This document shows, piece after piece, positions 35,593 through 42,759 of a stretch of DNA of 42,759 nt; within the stretch, counting starts at the first letter, position 1; every line of letters begins with the position of its first letter. The notes under the pieces were generated by a model. That model did no database searches, was not told the origin of the DNA, and saw nothing but the letters and a program-made list of their open reading frames with translations. The DNA lies in the NCBI RefSeq assembly GCF_017307055.1, contig NZ_JAFLEQ010000003.1:289894-332652 (forward strand). Direction: 5' to 3'. Source of the DNA: Corynebacterium mendelii. GTDB taxonomy: Bacteria > Actinomycetota > Actinomycetes > Mycobacteriales > Mycobacteriaceae. A program made the position numbers and the translations under genes.

Positions 35593-37011
35593 TCAGACGG
35601 GGGTTGCCGTTGGGTTCTTCTGCCCGGCGGTGTCCCGGTCCCGGCTGGCGGACCGGTTGGACATGGTGTGGTGGACAATGATCCACACACTGGCAACAAG
35701 CAGGATCAGCTGCGGCAGGATGGTTTCGGCTTGCGGGTAGATGCCCAACTCGGGGAAGTAGTACTTCATCCACGGCAGGTTCGTGTCGCCGAGAATGAAG
35801 CTTGCTTCCTTCAACTCCTGCACACCTTTTCCGACGAAGCTGATGCACATGATGAACAGCAGAATCGAGGTGCCCATAAAGATCGGGCGCACCGGCATCC
35901 GGGCACCGCCGTAGCGGAAGATGACGAAGATGACCGCCAGCACGACAATGCCGGCGCCGAAGCCGAGGCCAATCCACAAAGGATTGTGTCCCCCACCCGC
36001 AAACGCCGCGGTGTAGAACAGCACCAGTTCAGCGCCTTCCCGGATCACCGCCAAAAAGGCGGCGAACACGAGGGCTTTCGCGGCCCCGGAAGACACCGAG
36101 GTTGTCACCATGCCCTGGATGTAGTGCTGCCAGTTCTGCCCGGAGGTTTTGCCCAGCATCCAGTTCGAGACGTAAAACAGCATGGCCACCGCGATGAACA
36201 TGGTGAAGCCCTCGATCATCTCCGAGGCGGCTCCGGCGCCCCCGACGATTTTCTGCATGCCCCACGCCAGCACGAAGGACAAGACCACCGCTGCCGCAAC
36301 CCCGAGATAGACGGCCTTGCAGAGTTTCCTATTTCCGGACGTGACCAGATACAAGATGATGGCGGTGACCACCAGCAGTGCCTCCAGGCCTTCACGCAGC
36401 AGCAGGGTGAACGCGGTAATGAAATCAACCGAGTTCATCTTCGATTCGTCGACCGGCTCTTTTTTCTTCTCCGTGAGCAGTTTTTTCCCGGCGGATTCCG
36501 GGGAACTGTCCGGCAGGGCCCCGTCAAGCACCATGGCGTCGCGGGCGACGGCCGTTTTGATCAGATCGAGTTTGTCCGGGATTGACGGATCAGAGGGGTT
36601 GTTGCGGATGGCGAGTTTGACGCGGGTGAAGCGGCCCTCCATTTTCACCTTCCGGTTGCCGGGAAGAGTCATCGACGGCGGTTCCAGGGCGTTTTCGTAC
36701 CAGCCGAAATAAGCCTCGTTGATGTCTTCCACGGCCTGTTCGTAGTTGCCGGCGCCGAAACTGTCGATGGCCTTGTTGATTTCCGCGGCCATGCACAGTG
36801 CGTAGTCCTGGTAGGTCCGTGTCGACCCGTCCGGGTTGCTCACGCCCTTGGTGCACACCGGCAGATCCTTTTCCACCCGCACCGGGGTGGTGGTGGGGGC
36901 CTGCTGCGCAGAGGCGGTCATGCAGGGGGCGAAAACCATAAGCAGAAATACTGCCGCGGCCAATCCCGCCACTCGGTGGCCCACATGTGGAATTCGTCGG
37001 CCGGTGACCAT
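35593..37011 (-). CDS. FTR1 family iron permease with N-terminal extracytoplasmic domain (472 aa)
   Basis: AAGGA a few bases upstream selects ATG 37011 over the longer frame from 37164. A signal peptide (1-36) and an extracytoplasmic domain (about 40-190; CTKG, YALCMAAEINKAID, YFGWYENALEP) precede seven or so TM helices. The two iron-binding REGxE motifs of FTR1 are intact: REGLE (206-210) and REGAE (324-328). Together with the P19-like lipoprotein it forms a ferrous/ferric iron importer of the P19-FTR1 type. A half DtxR site (37186-37192) lies upstream. Confidence 0.92.
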   Translation of the reverse strand: MVTGRRIPHVGHRVAGLAAAVFLLMVFAPCMTASAQQAPTTTPVRVEKDLPVCTKGVSNPDGSTRTYQDYALCMAAEINKAIDSFGAGNYEQAVEDINEAYFGWYENALEPPSMTLPGNRKVKMEGRFTRVKLAIRNNPSDPSIPDKLDLIKTAVARDAMVLDGALPDSSPESAGKKLLTEKKKEPVDESKMNSVDFITAFTLLLREGLEALLVVTAIILYLVTSGNRKLCKAVYLGVAAAVVLSFVLAWGMQKIVGGAGAASEMIEGFTMFIAVAMLFYVSNWMLGKTSGQNWQHYIQGMVTTSVSSGAAKALVFAAFLAVIREGAELVLFYTAAFAGGGHNPLWIGLGFGAGIVVLAVIFVIFRYGGARMPVRPIFMGTSILLFIMCISFVGKGVQELKEASFILGDTNLPWMKYYFPELGIYPQAETILPQLILLVASVWIIVHHTMSNRSASRDRDTAGQKNPTATPV

Positions 37012-37185
37012 GGGAGCAGATCCTTCTTTCTTTCCGGTTGAAAAGGGGCGCCGGAATCCGGTCACGGCGCAACGGCCACCTGATGCGGGCAACCGGCAGC
37101 CGGGACGGTGTCTTTTCCGGCAACCGGCCACCGCGGCATCAGTGGCCGCTGAAAGGTAAGTCAATCCTTGTGAAGGTGACGGGTC

Positions 37186-37192
37186 AACCTAA
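37186..37192 (-). promoter_or_regulatory. DtxR half-site-like sequence upstream of the FTR1 gene
   Basis: On the minus strand TTAGGTT matches one arm of the DtxR consensus exactly; the other arm (TCACCTTC) follows with 2 extra spacer bases and matches 5 of 8. The remaining 37012-37836 gap is AT-richer near 37230-37260 and holds a small hairpin at 37585-37604 (CCACTG/CAGTGG), but no gene I can support. Confidence 0.25.
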
Positions 37193-37745
37193 AGATGGAG
37201 TGCGGTGAAAGAGCTACTGACGTTTTTCGAGGGTGCGTTTTCAATAAGGAAACTCGTTCACGAATGTCGACGAACTGGGGGTTTGCTGTGTCCGGTGTTC
37301 CGGTGGATTCCGGCGTGCCGGGGTGTGTGCGGGGCGGCGGTGCCGGTAACGGTTTGATAGCTGTTGACACAGACTGGCTGCCCGGGTGGGGTGCGGGAAG
37401 GGGAGGCAAAAGCGGAACGCGACAGCGGCGGCGAGTGGCTGTATTGCTTGCCGTGGCACTGCGAACTGGCATGTTGGATGCCCGCCTGCCGCAAGGCGGC
37501 AAACTACGCGGCAACGTAAAAGGGGTGGGGCCGGATTGTTACCGAACGGTGATCTGAAGCAGTGGGTGTGATGGTGGCGAAATGCCACTGATTTCCAACA
37601 GTGGAGTTATTGGTGATCAGTGCGTTTAACGGAGTTTCCGTCCCGTGCCGGGACGCTTTTTCCGTGACGAAAATGTGCCCCCGAATGGGGTGGGAGGCGG
37701 GGCTTCCCCGTGGGTCGGCCAGGTGGCGGCGGCGCCTGTTTTCCT

Positions 37746-37774
37746 CCCCGGGGCCGCCGGTATTGTCCCCGGGG
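37746..37774 (-). terminator. Hairpin downstream of the DUF4439 gene
   Basis: Two copies of CCCCGGGG (37746-37753, 37767-37774) pair over 13 nt, 62 nt after the minus-strand stop. Confidence 0.4.
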
Positions 37775-37836
37775 TTGTCCCTGCCGGGGTGCTGATCCCA
37801 CCCGGGCGGCACTGCCTGCGCCGGGGGTGGGGTGTG

Positions 37837-38889
37837 CTACTTGTAGACCGCGGTGGCCGGGGTGTGCGGGCTGGCGCGGAGGAACTGTTCGGCCCGCACG
37901 GCCGCCCGGGACGCTGACAGCACAAACAGCTGGCGCAGCCCGCCGTCAGCCGATCCGGCTGCCTGGGCCTGCAGAAATGCCGCCTGGTTGGCTTCCAGTT
38001 CTCCGGCCGCGTCAGCGGCCTGCTCACTGCTGGTGATGGTCAGTTCCGGCAGAAGATAACCGGGGCGCGGCGTGGGAATGTCTTCCCCGGTGCCGGTTTC
38101 CCCGGCGTCCATCACCGCCCGGAGGTTGGCGGTGTCGACCCGGTGTTCGGCGATGGCGCCGCTGATTAGGGGGTACAGGCTGTCATCGGCCCAGGCCAGT
38201 GCCACCCCCAGGGCGTAGTCGGTTCCAAACTGGCGGGTCAGGCTCTCCCGGACGCGGTCGATGCCCTCCGGTGGGACGGGGGGGACCTGACGGGGCGCCG
38301 CCCCGTGGTCCCGGTCGGCGGCCGACAGGGCCGGCCCGGCCGGGCCCGACCAGCCGCGCGCGGCTGCCAGGGCGGCGTGCTGGCGGGCGAGCACGATCAC
38401 CGATTCCTGGTTGACTGTTGCCACCGCGGCGATGAGTGCTTCCTGCTGGGCTGCGGCCAGCACGTCGGTGAACCCGGCAAGGGCCTCCCCGTCCGCGTCG
38501 GCTGCCGGGGGGACGGGATCCGCGCCGGCCGCGGCCGGGGAGGGGGTGCCGTCGTTGTCGGCCGCGGTTCCGGCGCCCGGATCCGTGGCCGCGGCAATCG
38601 CGTCACTGTTGCAGGTGTCCACCGGTGCGCCGTCCGCGGTGTGCCCGCACAGCCGGGATATTTCTTCCGCCAGTGCCCCGGCCTGGCCGTCGAGCAGCTC
38701 CGCCAGCGGCGGGTCGTGGGGTTGTGCGAGCATGGCCCGGCGGCGGGCGGCGGAGGCCAGCTGCGCCAGGGTGGAATCCGGGGTGGGGGAAGTGGTGAAT
38801 GAACAGCCGGCCAGGCCGGCGGCGGGGGCCGCGACAACGGCGGCCGCGCACAGCGTGAGGAATTGTCGTCTGTTCACGCCCGGGATCAT
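37837..38889 (-). CDS. Tat-exported lipoprotein with ferritin-like DUF4439 domain (350 aa)
   Basis: From ATG 38889 the N-terminus has a twin-arginine motif (NRRQFL, 6-11) and a lipobox LAGC (26-29), so the protein should be exported folded and lipid-anchored. GTG 38877 is an alternative start. The first half is Ala/Asp/Pro-rich and variable. The C-terminal half (about 210-350; YALGVALAWADDSLYPLI, then AAGELEANQAAF and VRAEQFLRA) is all-helical and resembles the DUF4439 ferritin-like domain found in this chromosomal position in corynebacteria. Function unknown. It is divergent from rimP with 106 nt between. Confidence 0.8.
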   Translation of the reverse strand: MIPGVNRRQFLTLCAAAVVAAPAAGLAGCSFTTSPTPDSTLAQLASAARRRAMLAQPHDPPLAELLDGQAGALAEEISRLCGHTADGAPVDTCNSDAIAAATDPGAGTAADNDGTPSPAAAGADPVPPAADADGEALAGFTDVLAAAQQEALIAAVATVNQESVIVLARQHAALAAARGWSGPAGPALSAADRDHGAAPRQVPPVPPEGIDRVRESLTRQFGTDYALGVALAWADDSLYPLISGAIAEHRVDTANLRAVMDAGETGTGEDIPTPRPGYLLPELTITSSEQAADAAGELEANQAAFLQAQAAGSADGGLRQLFVLSASRAAVRAEQFLRASPHTPATAVYK

Positions 38890-38995
38890 AGCCGAGGTCC
38901 GGCACCGCAGGTGTGGGCGGCCGGGCCGTGCCGGTGGCCGGCGGCCACGGTGGCGGTTCCTGCCCGAAGGGCTGCCGTGGCTATGATGGGCGACC

Positions 38996-39631
38996 ATGGC
39001 TTTCCCCAGTGAACAAGATATTGCCGAGACTCTTGGCCCGACGGTTGAGCAGCACGGCTTCGACACGGAATCGGTGACGGTGAAAAAAGCCGGTCCCCAT
39101 TCCGCGGTGGAGATCACCATCGACGGTGACACCCCGCCGGATCTCGATGCCCTCGAGGCGCTGTCCCGCCTGCTGTCGGAGGTCCTCGACGATGCCGAAA
39201 AAGCCGGCCGGCTCGACTTCGGCTCCCAGGCCTACCAGCTGACCGTGTCCACCCCGGGTGTGGACACCCCGCTGACCCGTGCCCGCCACTGGCGCCGCAA
39301 CAGGGGGCGGCTGGTGGAAATCCGCGGGGTGGACGGGATGCCCGACACGCTGGCCCGTATCGGGGCGACCAGTGACGACGGCGACCAAGTCGTGCTGATC
39401 AACCCCCGCCCGGCAGGCGGGGGAAAAGGAAAGAAAAAAAAGAAAAACAAATCCGGTTCCGCTTCCCAGGCCTCCCCGGTGGGCGCCGCCGGGACAAATG
39501 TGGAACACTTCTCGTTGAACCGGCTTAGCGCGCAGTCCCGCGCGGTGGTACAAGTTGAGTTCAACCCCGCGTGCGAGACCGAAGCCGAACTGGCCCGCCT
39601 CGACTTCGACGCTCTCGGGGCCGACAAGTAA
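38996..39631 (+). CDS. rimP: Ribosome maturation factor RimP
   Basis: RimP assists 30S subunit assembly. The 211-aa protein starts MAFPSEQDIAETLGPTVEQHGF and has the N-terminal KH-like fold with YQLTVSTPGVDTPLTRARHWRRNRGR, the family signature, then an Sm-like C-terminal domain. It is longer than usual because of a Lys-rich, low-complexity insertion (about 140-165) and an acidic C-terminus. It directly precedes nusA, as in most actinobacteria. Confidence 0.95.
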   Translation: MAFPSEQDIAETLGPTVEQHGFDTESVTVKKAGPHSAVEITIDGDTPPDLDALEALSRLLSEVLDDAEKAGRLDFGSQAYQLTVSTPGVDTPLTRARHWRRNRGRLVEIRGVDGMPDTLARIGATSDDGDQVVLINPRPAGGGKGKKKKKNKSGSASQASPVGAAGTNVEHFSLNRLSAQSRAVVQVEFNPACETEAELARLDFDALGADK

Positions 39632-39669
39632 AAAACCCACACGGGCGTTTGATCCCAAGGAACACACAC

Positions 39670-40884
39670 GTGAACATCGACGTTGCCGCACTGAAAAGCA
39701 TCGAGGACGAAAAAGGTATCCCCACCGACGAGATGCTCGACACCATCGCGCACGCCCTGCGCCAGGCATTCCTGGACAGCCACGGTGACCATGCCGGGGA
39801 AGACACCCGGGTGCGGGTGGTCATCGACAAGCAGTCCGGCTCGGTGACGGTGCTCGAATCACCCGCACCGGTGCCCGGGCAGGACAACCCGGTCGCCGAC
39901 ACCCCGGCCGGCCCCCGGCCGGACGAGGAAGACGTCACCCCGGTGAACTTTTCCCGCATCGGCGCCTATGCGGTGCGGGAAGCGATCCTGCGCAAGCTCC
40001 GGGAAGCCGAGACAGAGCGGGCCTACGGCGAATACTCCGCCTATGAAAGCACCGTCGTCACCGGATTGGTGCAGGCTGACGCCAGGGCCAACGAACGCGG
40101 CATCATTGTGGTGCGCATCGGCACCGAAACTGACGGCCAGGATGCGGTTCTGCTTCCCGCCGAACAAATCCCCGGGGAAAAACTCACCCACGGCCAGCGT
40201 GTGAAATGCTACGTCGTCGGCGTGGGCCGCGGGCACCGTGGACTGCAGATCCAGGTCTCCCGCACCCACCCGGAACTGGTCCGCAAACTGTTTGAACTCG
40301 AGGTCCCCGAAGTCGCCGACGGCCACGTCCAGGTTGTCGGTATCGCCCGGGAGGCCGGGCACCGCTCGAAGGTGGCCGTGGCCGCCACCACCAAGGGACT
40401 CAACGCCAAAGGCGCCTGCATCGGACCGCGCGGCCAGCGGGTGACCAATATCATGAACGAGCTGGCCGGGGAGAAAATCGACATCATCGACTACAACGAG
40501 GATCCGGCCACCTTCGTCGGCAATGCGCTCGCCCCGTCGAAAGTCGTCACCGTTGAGGTCATCGACGCCGAAGAGCAAAAAGCCCGGGTCACCGTGCCCG
40601 ACTACCAGCTGTCGCTGGCCATCGGCCGGGAAGGACAAAACGCCCGCCTGGCCGCCAGGCTGACCGGCTGGAAGATCGACATCCACTCCGATGCCGAAAA
40701 ACAGGCCGACACCCCGGCCGCCCCGGCTGCACCGGCAACTCCGGCTGCACCGGCCGCCCCGGCTGCACCGGCTGCTCCGGCTGCACCGGCCGAGACCCCG
40801 GCCCCTGCCGCCGGTGCCGCTGCCGCAAGCCCCGCGGATGCCGACAACCCCGCAGCAGAAGACAATCCGGACCAGGCCCGGTAA
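39670..40884 (+). CDS. nusA: Transcription elongation/termination factor NusA
   Basis: AAGGA at 39657-39661, 8 nt upstream, sets the GTG start; an open frame from 39571 inside rimP is rejected. The 404-aa protein has the RNA-polymerase-binding N-terminal domain (1-145), an S1 domain (about 150-215), KH1 (about 220-285; ARESGH-like VGIAREAGHRSKVAV, then CIGPRGQR) and KH2 (about 290-345; GREGQNARLAARLTGW). The tail is an Ala/Pro repeat (about 355-385) ending acidic. As in mycobacteria there are no C-terminal acidic AR repeats of the E. coli kind. Confidence 0.96.
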   Translation: MNIDVAALKSIEDEKGIPTDEMLDTIAHALRQAFLDSHGDHAGEDTRVRVVIDKQSGSVTVLESPAPVPGQDNPVADTPAGPRPDEEDVTPVNFSRIGAYAVREAILRKLREAETERAYGEYSAYESTVVTGLVQADARANERGIIVVRIGTETDGQDAVLLPAEQIPGEKLTHGQRVKCYVVGVGRGHRGLQIQVSRTHPELVRKLFELEVPEVADGHVQVVGIAREAGHRSKVAVAATTKGLNAKGACIGPRGQRVTNIMNELAGEKIDIIDYNEDPATFVGNALAPSKVVTVEVIDAEEQKARVTVPDYQLSLAIGREGQNARLAARLTGWKIDIHSDAEKQADTPAAPAAPATPAAPAAPAAPAAPAAPAETPAPAAGAAAASPADADNPAAEDNPDQAR

Positions 40885-41066
40885 CGGGCACCCGGGCAAC
40901 ACCGTGAAAAAGTCCGTGACAGGGTCTTGCGCCCGGTCGGGCCGGGAGCGGTGGCCTGCTGTGCGCCCCGGCATCACCGGCGCGATCCGGGGCCTGATAC
41001 TGTGTCGCCCGCACCGTGGGGGAGGCAATCCCCCTTATTTCTCAACTGCGGCGACGCGGACGGTGC

Positions 41067-41202
41067 GGCAGGCCCTGCCGTCAGGCTGAATGCACAAAGG
41101 CCGCACTGGCACAACGAGCAACCCCGCTGTGGTGTCACCGGGCGCAGCCGTCCACGGACTTCCCGGCTGCGCCCGGGGCCACAGCCTGCGGCAGGGCCTG
41201 CC
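41067..41202. repeat. Nested inverted repeats in the nusA-ylxR gap
   Basis: The outer arms GGCAGGCCCTGCCGTCAGGC (41067-41086) and GCCTGCGGCAGGGCCTGCC (41184-41202) pair over 19 bp with one bulge; each arm also contains its own palindrome. Inside, CCGGGCGCAGCCG (41138-41150) pairs perfectly with CGGCTGCGCCCGG (41164-41176). This would form a large branched RNA structure or a cruciform. The 40885-41492 gap encodes no protein I can support. Confidence 0.6.
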
Positions 41203-41354
41203 GTGAACCCGACTTTCCCCACGTCGTGCCGGGGCGGTGGGGTGACGGAAAATTCACCGGTGTGATTCGGCGGCGGCCGCAGCCGGGGACGGCCGACGGT
41301 GCCCGTTGGTGCTATTTCGCATTTTCGCCGGTAATGGCGTAATATCGGGCTGGC

Positions 41355-41377
41355 CGGTACCGCGTGATGCGGTACCG
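41355..41377 (+). terminator. Hairpin with U-rich tail upstream of ylxR
   Basis: CGGTACCGC-GTGAT-GCGGTACCG is a perfect 9-bp stem followed by TTGATTTGTGTG. It is the most terminator-like element in the window by tail composition, and lies 115 nt before the ylxR start, so it may act as attenuator or as the nusA terminator. Confidence 0.5.
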
Positions 41378-41492
41378 TTGATTTGTGTGTCGGGTCAGCC
41401 CGGCGCACAGATGTGTCCAGCACCGCTAGACAGATGATCGCCGCCGCGTGCGGGCTTTTCACCATCTGTCGCCGCATCCGGAAGCTTGGGTG

Positions 41493-41825
41493 GTGAGGCC
41501 AATGGCATCAAGTCATGTGCCTGAGCGCACCTGTATTGCGTCCCGACGCAAAACAGGAAGCCACAAGCTGGTCCGCGTGGTCGTTGACACCGCTGCCAGT
41601 GCCGCCAACGGTACTGTCACTGTGGTGGTTCCCGATCCGGATCACCGGCTCCCCGGCCGGGGAGCCTGGTTGACCCCAAGCGCACAGGCCTACGGGCTGG
41701 CAGTGAAAAAACGTGCATTCAACCGCGCGTTCAAGGTATCCACCCCGGTGGATGCGTCCGCCGTGCTGGCGTACCTCGAATCGAGGGACACCACGGTGTG
41801 CGGACACGAAATGAACAATAAGTGA
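41493..41825 (+). CDS. ylxR: YlxR/RnpM family RNA-binding protein (DUF448)
   Basis: The short protein (110 aa) has the family pattern PERTCIASRRKTGSHKLVRVV near the start, DPDHRLPGRGAWLTP in the middle and AVKKRAFNRAFK at the end. YlxR binds the RNase P RNA in Bacillus subtilis (RnpM). GGAAG at 41480-41484, 8 nt before, supports GTG 41493; ATG 41502 is close behind and possible. The usual second Cys of the CxxC-like pair (RTCxxC) is Ser/Arg here. The nusA-ylxR-infB order is conserved. Confidence 0.88.
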   Translation: MRPMASSHVPERTCIASRRKTGSHKLVRVVVDTAASAANGTVTVVVPDPDHRLPGRGAWLTPSAQAYGLAVKKRAFNRAFKVSTPVDASAVLAYLESRDTTVCGHEMNNK

Positions 41826-42094
41826 AAAGGATGACCGACAACTGATGAGCGCACGATGAAGCATCAGCGATGAACGGCAACAGACCAACCCCGGCGATCC
41901 CCGCCGGCGGAGAAGTCCCCACCATCCTGCAGCAGGTCCGGCCACCCAGTGCGGTGCCCGGACAAGCCTTAGAAACCTAGAACAAGACTTTTTAAGGTCC
42001 CTGCGGCGGGGCTGTCGACGGAACCAGCCGCGGTACATGCACGCATGCACCGCGCCCCGGGACAGTCAGGGGACCGACCACCCATCCAGCACCG

Positions 42095-42119
42095 GCTTTT
42101 GTGAAAGATTCACAAAAGC
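42095..42119. promoter_or_regulatory. Near-perfect palindrome 65 nt upstream of infB
   Basis: GCTTTTGTGAA-AGA-TTCACAAAAGC is an 11-bp perfect inverted repeat with 3 central bases. It contains TGTGA...TCACA as in CRP/GlxR sites, but the spacing is 5 instead of 6. It may be an operator or an RNA hairpin. The 41826-42184 gap has no gene; smaller hairpins occur at about 41895-41911 and 42134-42159. Confidence 0.45.
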
Positions 42120-42184
42120 GGTGGGGCTGTGGTGGCTTCCGCCGGAGGGCAGTGAAGCCGGGCAAGAAAAAACCAAGGAGTACA

Positions 42185-42759
42185 GTGCCCGGAAAGTTAC
42201 GTGTTCACGAGCTTGCGAAAAAACTCGGAATTACGAGCAAGGAACTTCTCGCCTCGCTGAAAGAGCAGGGAGAATTCGTTAAAACCGCTTCCTCGACGGT
42301 GCAGCCGCCCGTCGTGAAGAAGATGGTTGCCTACTACGGCGAAAAGGGGATAGGACCCGCCGCCGAGGACAAAGGCGGCAAAAAAGACGCCCCCGCGCAG
42401 GAGGCACCCGCCGCCAAACCGGCCGCGAAAAAGCAGGCCCCGAAACCCGGTGCGGCAGCACCGACCCCGGCCACCGCCAAAAAACAGGCGGAAAAAGCCG
42501 ACGAGGCCCCGGCCGCGCCGACTCCGGCAGCCCCGGCAGCCCCGGCTGCGGCAACCGCCCAGCCGGCCCCGTCTGGCGGCACTGCCGCCCCGAAGCCCGG
42601 TGCGGCAGCATCCGCACCCAGCCCGGCCGCTGCCGCCGGAGCGAAAAAAGACGGCGACAAGTCCGCCGATCACGCTTCCGATGCCAACCGGCCGCCCCGG
42701 CCGATGGCCAAACCCGGCCCCAAGCCGGGCGCCCGCGCCCCGCGCGTGGCCAACAACCC
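42185..42759 (+). CDS. infB: Translation initiation factor IF-2, N-terminal part (cut by window end)
   Basis: The GTG start follows AAGGAG (42175-42180) by 4 nt. The visible 191 residues begin [22 protein letters not shown], the IF2-N domain of actinobacterial IF-2, followed by [16 protein letters not shown] and a long Ala/Pro/Lys-rich linker ([17 protein letters not shown]). The GTPase domains lie beyond the window. Position after nusA and ylxR confirms the identity. Confidence 0.95.
   Translation, partial: MPGKLRVHELAKKLGITSKELLASLKEQGEFVKTASSTVQPPVVKKMVAYYGEKGIGPAAEDKGGKKDAPAQEAPAAKPAAKKQAPKPGAAAPTPATAKKQAEKADEAPAAPTPAAPAAPAAATAQPAPSGGTAAPKPGAAASAPSPAAAAGAKKDGDKSADHASDANRPPRPMAKPGPKPGARAPRVANN

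Noticed and set aside
37195..37557. Possible 120-aa gene upstream of the FTR1 gene
   Set aside because: Gly/Arg-rich translation without family features or ribosome site; treated as intergenic.
37585..37604. Possible B12-riboswitch element (GCCACTG)
   Set aside because: Only a short hairpin is present; no B12 box or larger riboswitch core, and the nearby genes are not corrin-related.
40691..40860. Ala/Pro repeat (GCCCCGGCTGCACCG units) in nusA as a DNA repeat element
   Set aside because: It is the in-frame low-complexity tail of NusA, not an independent repeat or CRISPR.

Overview
The window reads as chromosome of a high-GC actinobacterium, most likely a Corynebacterium or close relative. 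Three things point there: the conserved block proS ... rimP-nusA-ylxR-infB, the HtaA-type heme-binding domains that are characteristic of corynebacteria, and partial corrin-pathway genes (chelatase VWA subunit, cobO, cobB, cobA) in the same neighbourhood. Assignment is from protein features only; no 16S or other marker was available.

Layout. (1) 1-572: 3' end of a magnesium/cobalt-chelatase-type VWA subunit. (2) 910-17245: five large secreted, C-terminally membrane-anchored surface proteins. Three begin with HtaA-like domains. Four carry a shared beta-propeller-like module, duplicated in the largest. Four of the five carry Ig/Rib-like stalk domains. (3) 17555-19557: cobO and cobB, overlapping. 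(4) 19866-21440: a sixth surface protein with the same stalk architecture, convergent with (5) 21558-23372, a two-gene HrtBA-like (MacB/FtsX-type) ABC exporter. (6) 23676-26068: cobA overlapping a 14-TM MFS transporter. (7) 26340-29362: an ECF-type importer made of a YkoE-like S component and an ATPase-ATPase-T fusion, behind a promoter overlapped by a DtxR-box-like sequence. (8) yaaA and proS, divergent. (9) A ROK sugar kinase and nagB (amino-sugar use). (10) A P19/Tp34 lipoprotein and an FTR1 permease (iron uptake). (11) A DUF4439 Tat lipoprotein, divergent from rimP-nusA, then ylxR and the start of infB.

The theme is iron and tetrapyrroles: corrin-pathway enzymes are interleaved with putative heme-handling surface proteins, a probable heme exporter, an ECF importer with a possible iron-responsive promoter, and an FTR1 iron importer. 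The most unusual part is the 16-kb array of HtaA/propeller/stalk proteins lying between the chelatase subunit and cobO. Its HtaA-like domains have a Cys pair where the heme-domain His is normally found, and one has also lost the Tyr expected to bind heme. I read the array as a cell-surface system derived from heme-binding proteins; its ligand cannot be determined from sequence alone. Gene ends repeatedly carry GC-rich hairpins without a U tract, and the nusA-ylxR-infB intergenic regions hold several strong inverted repeats.
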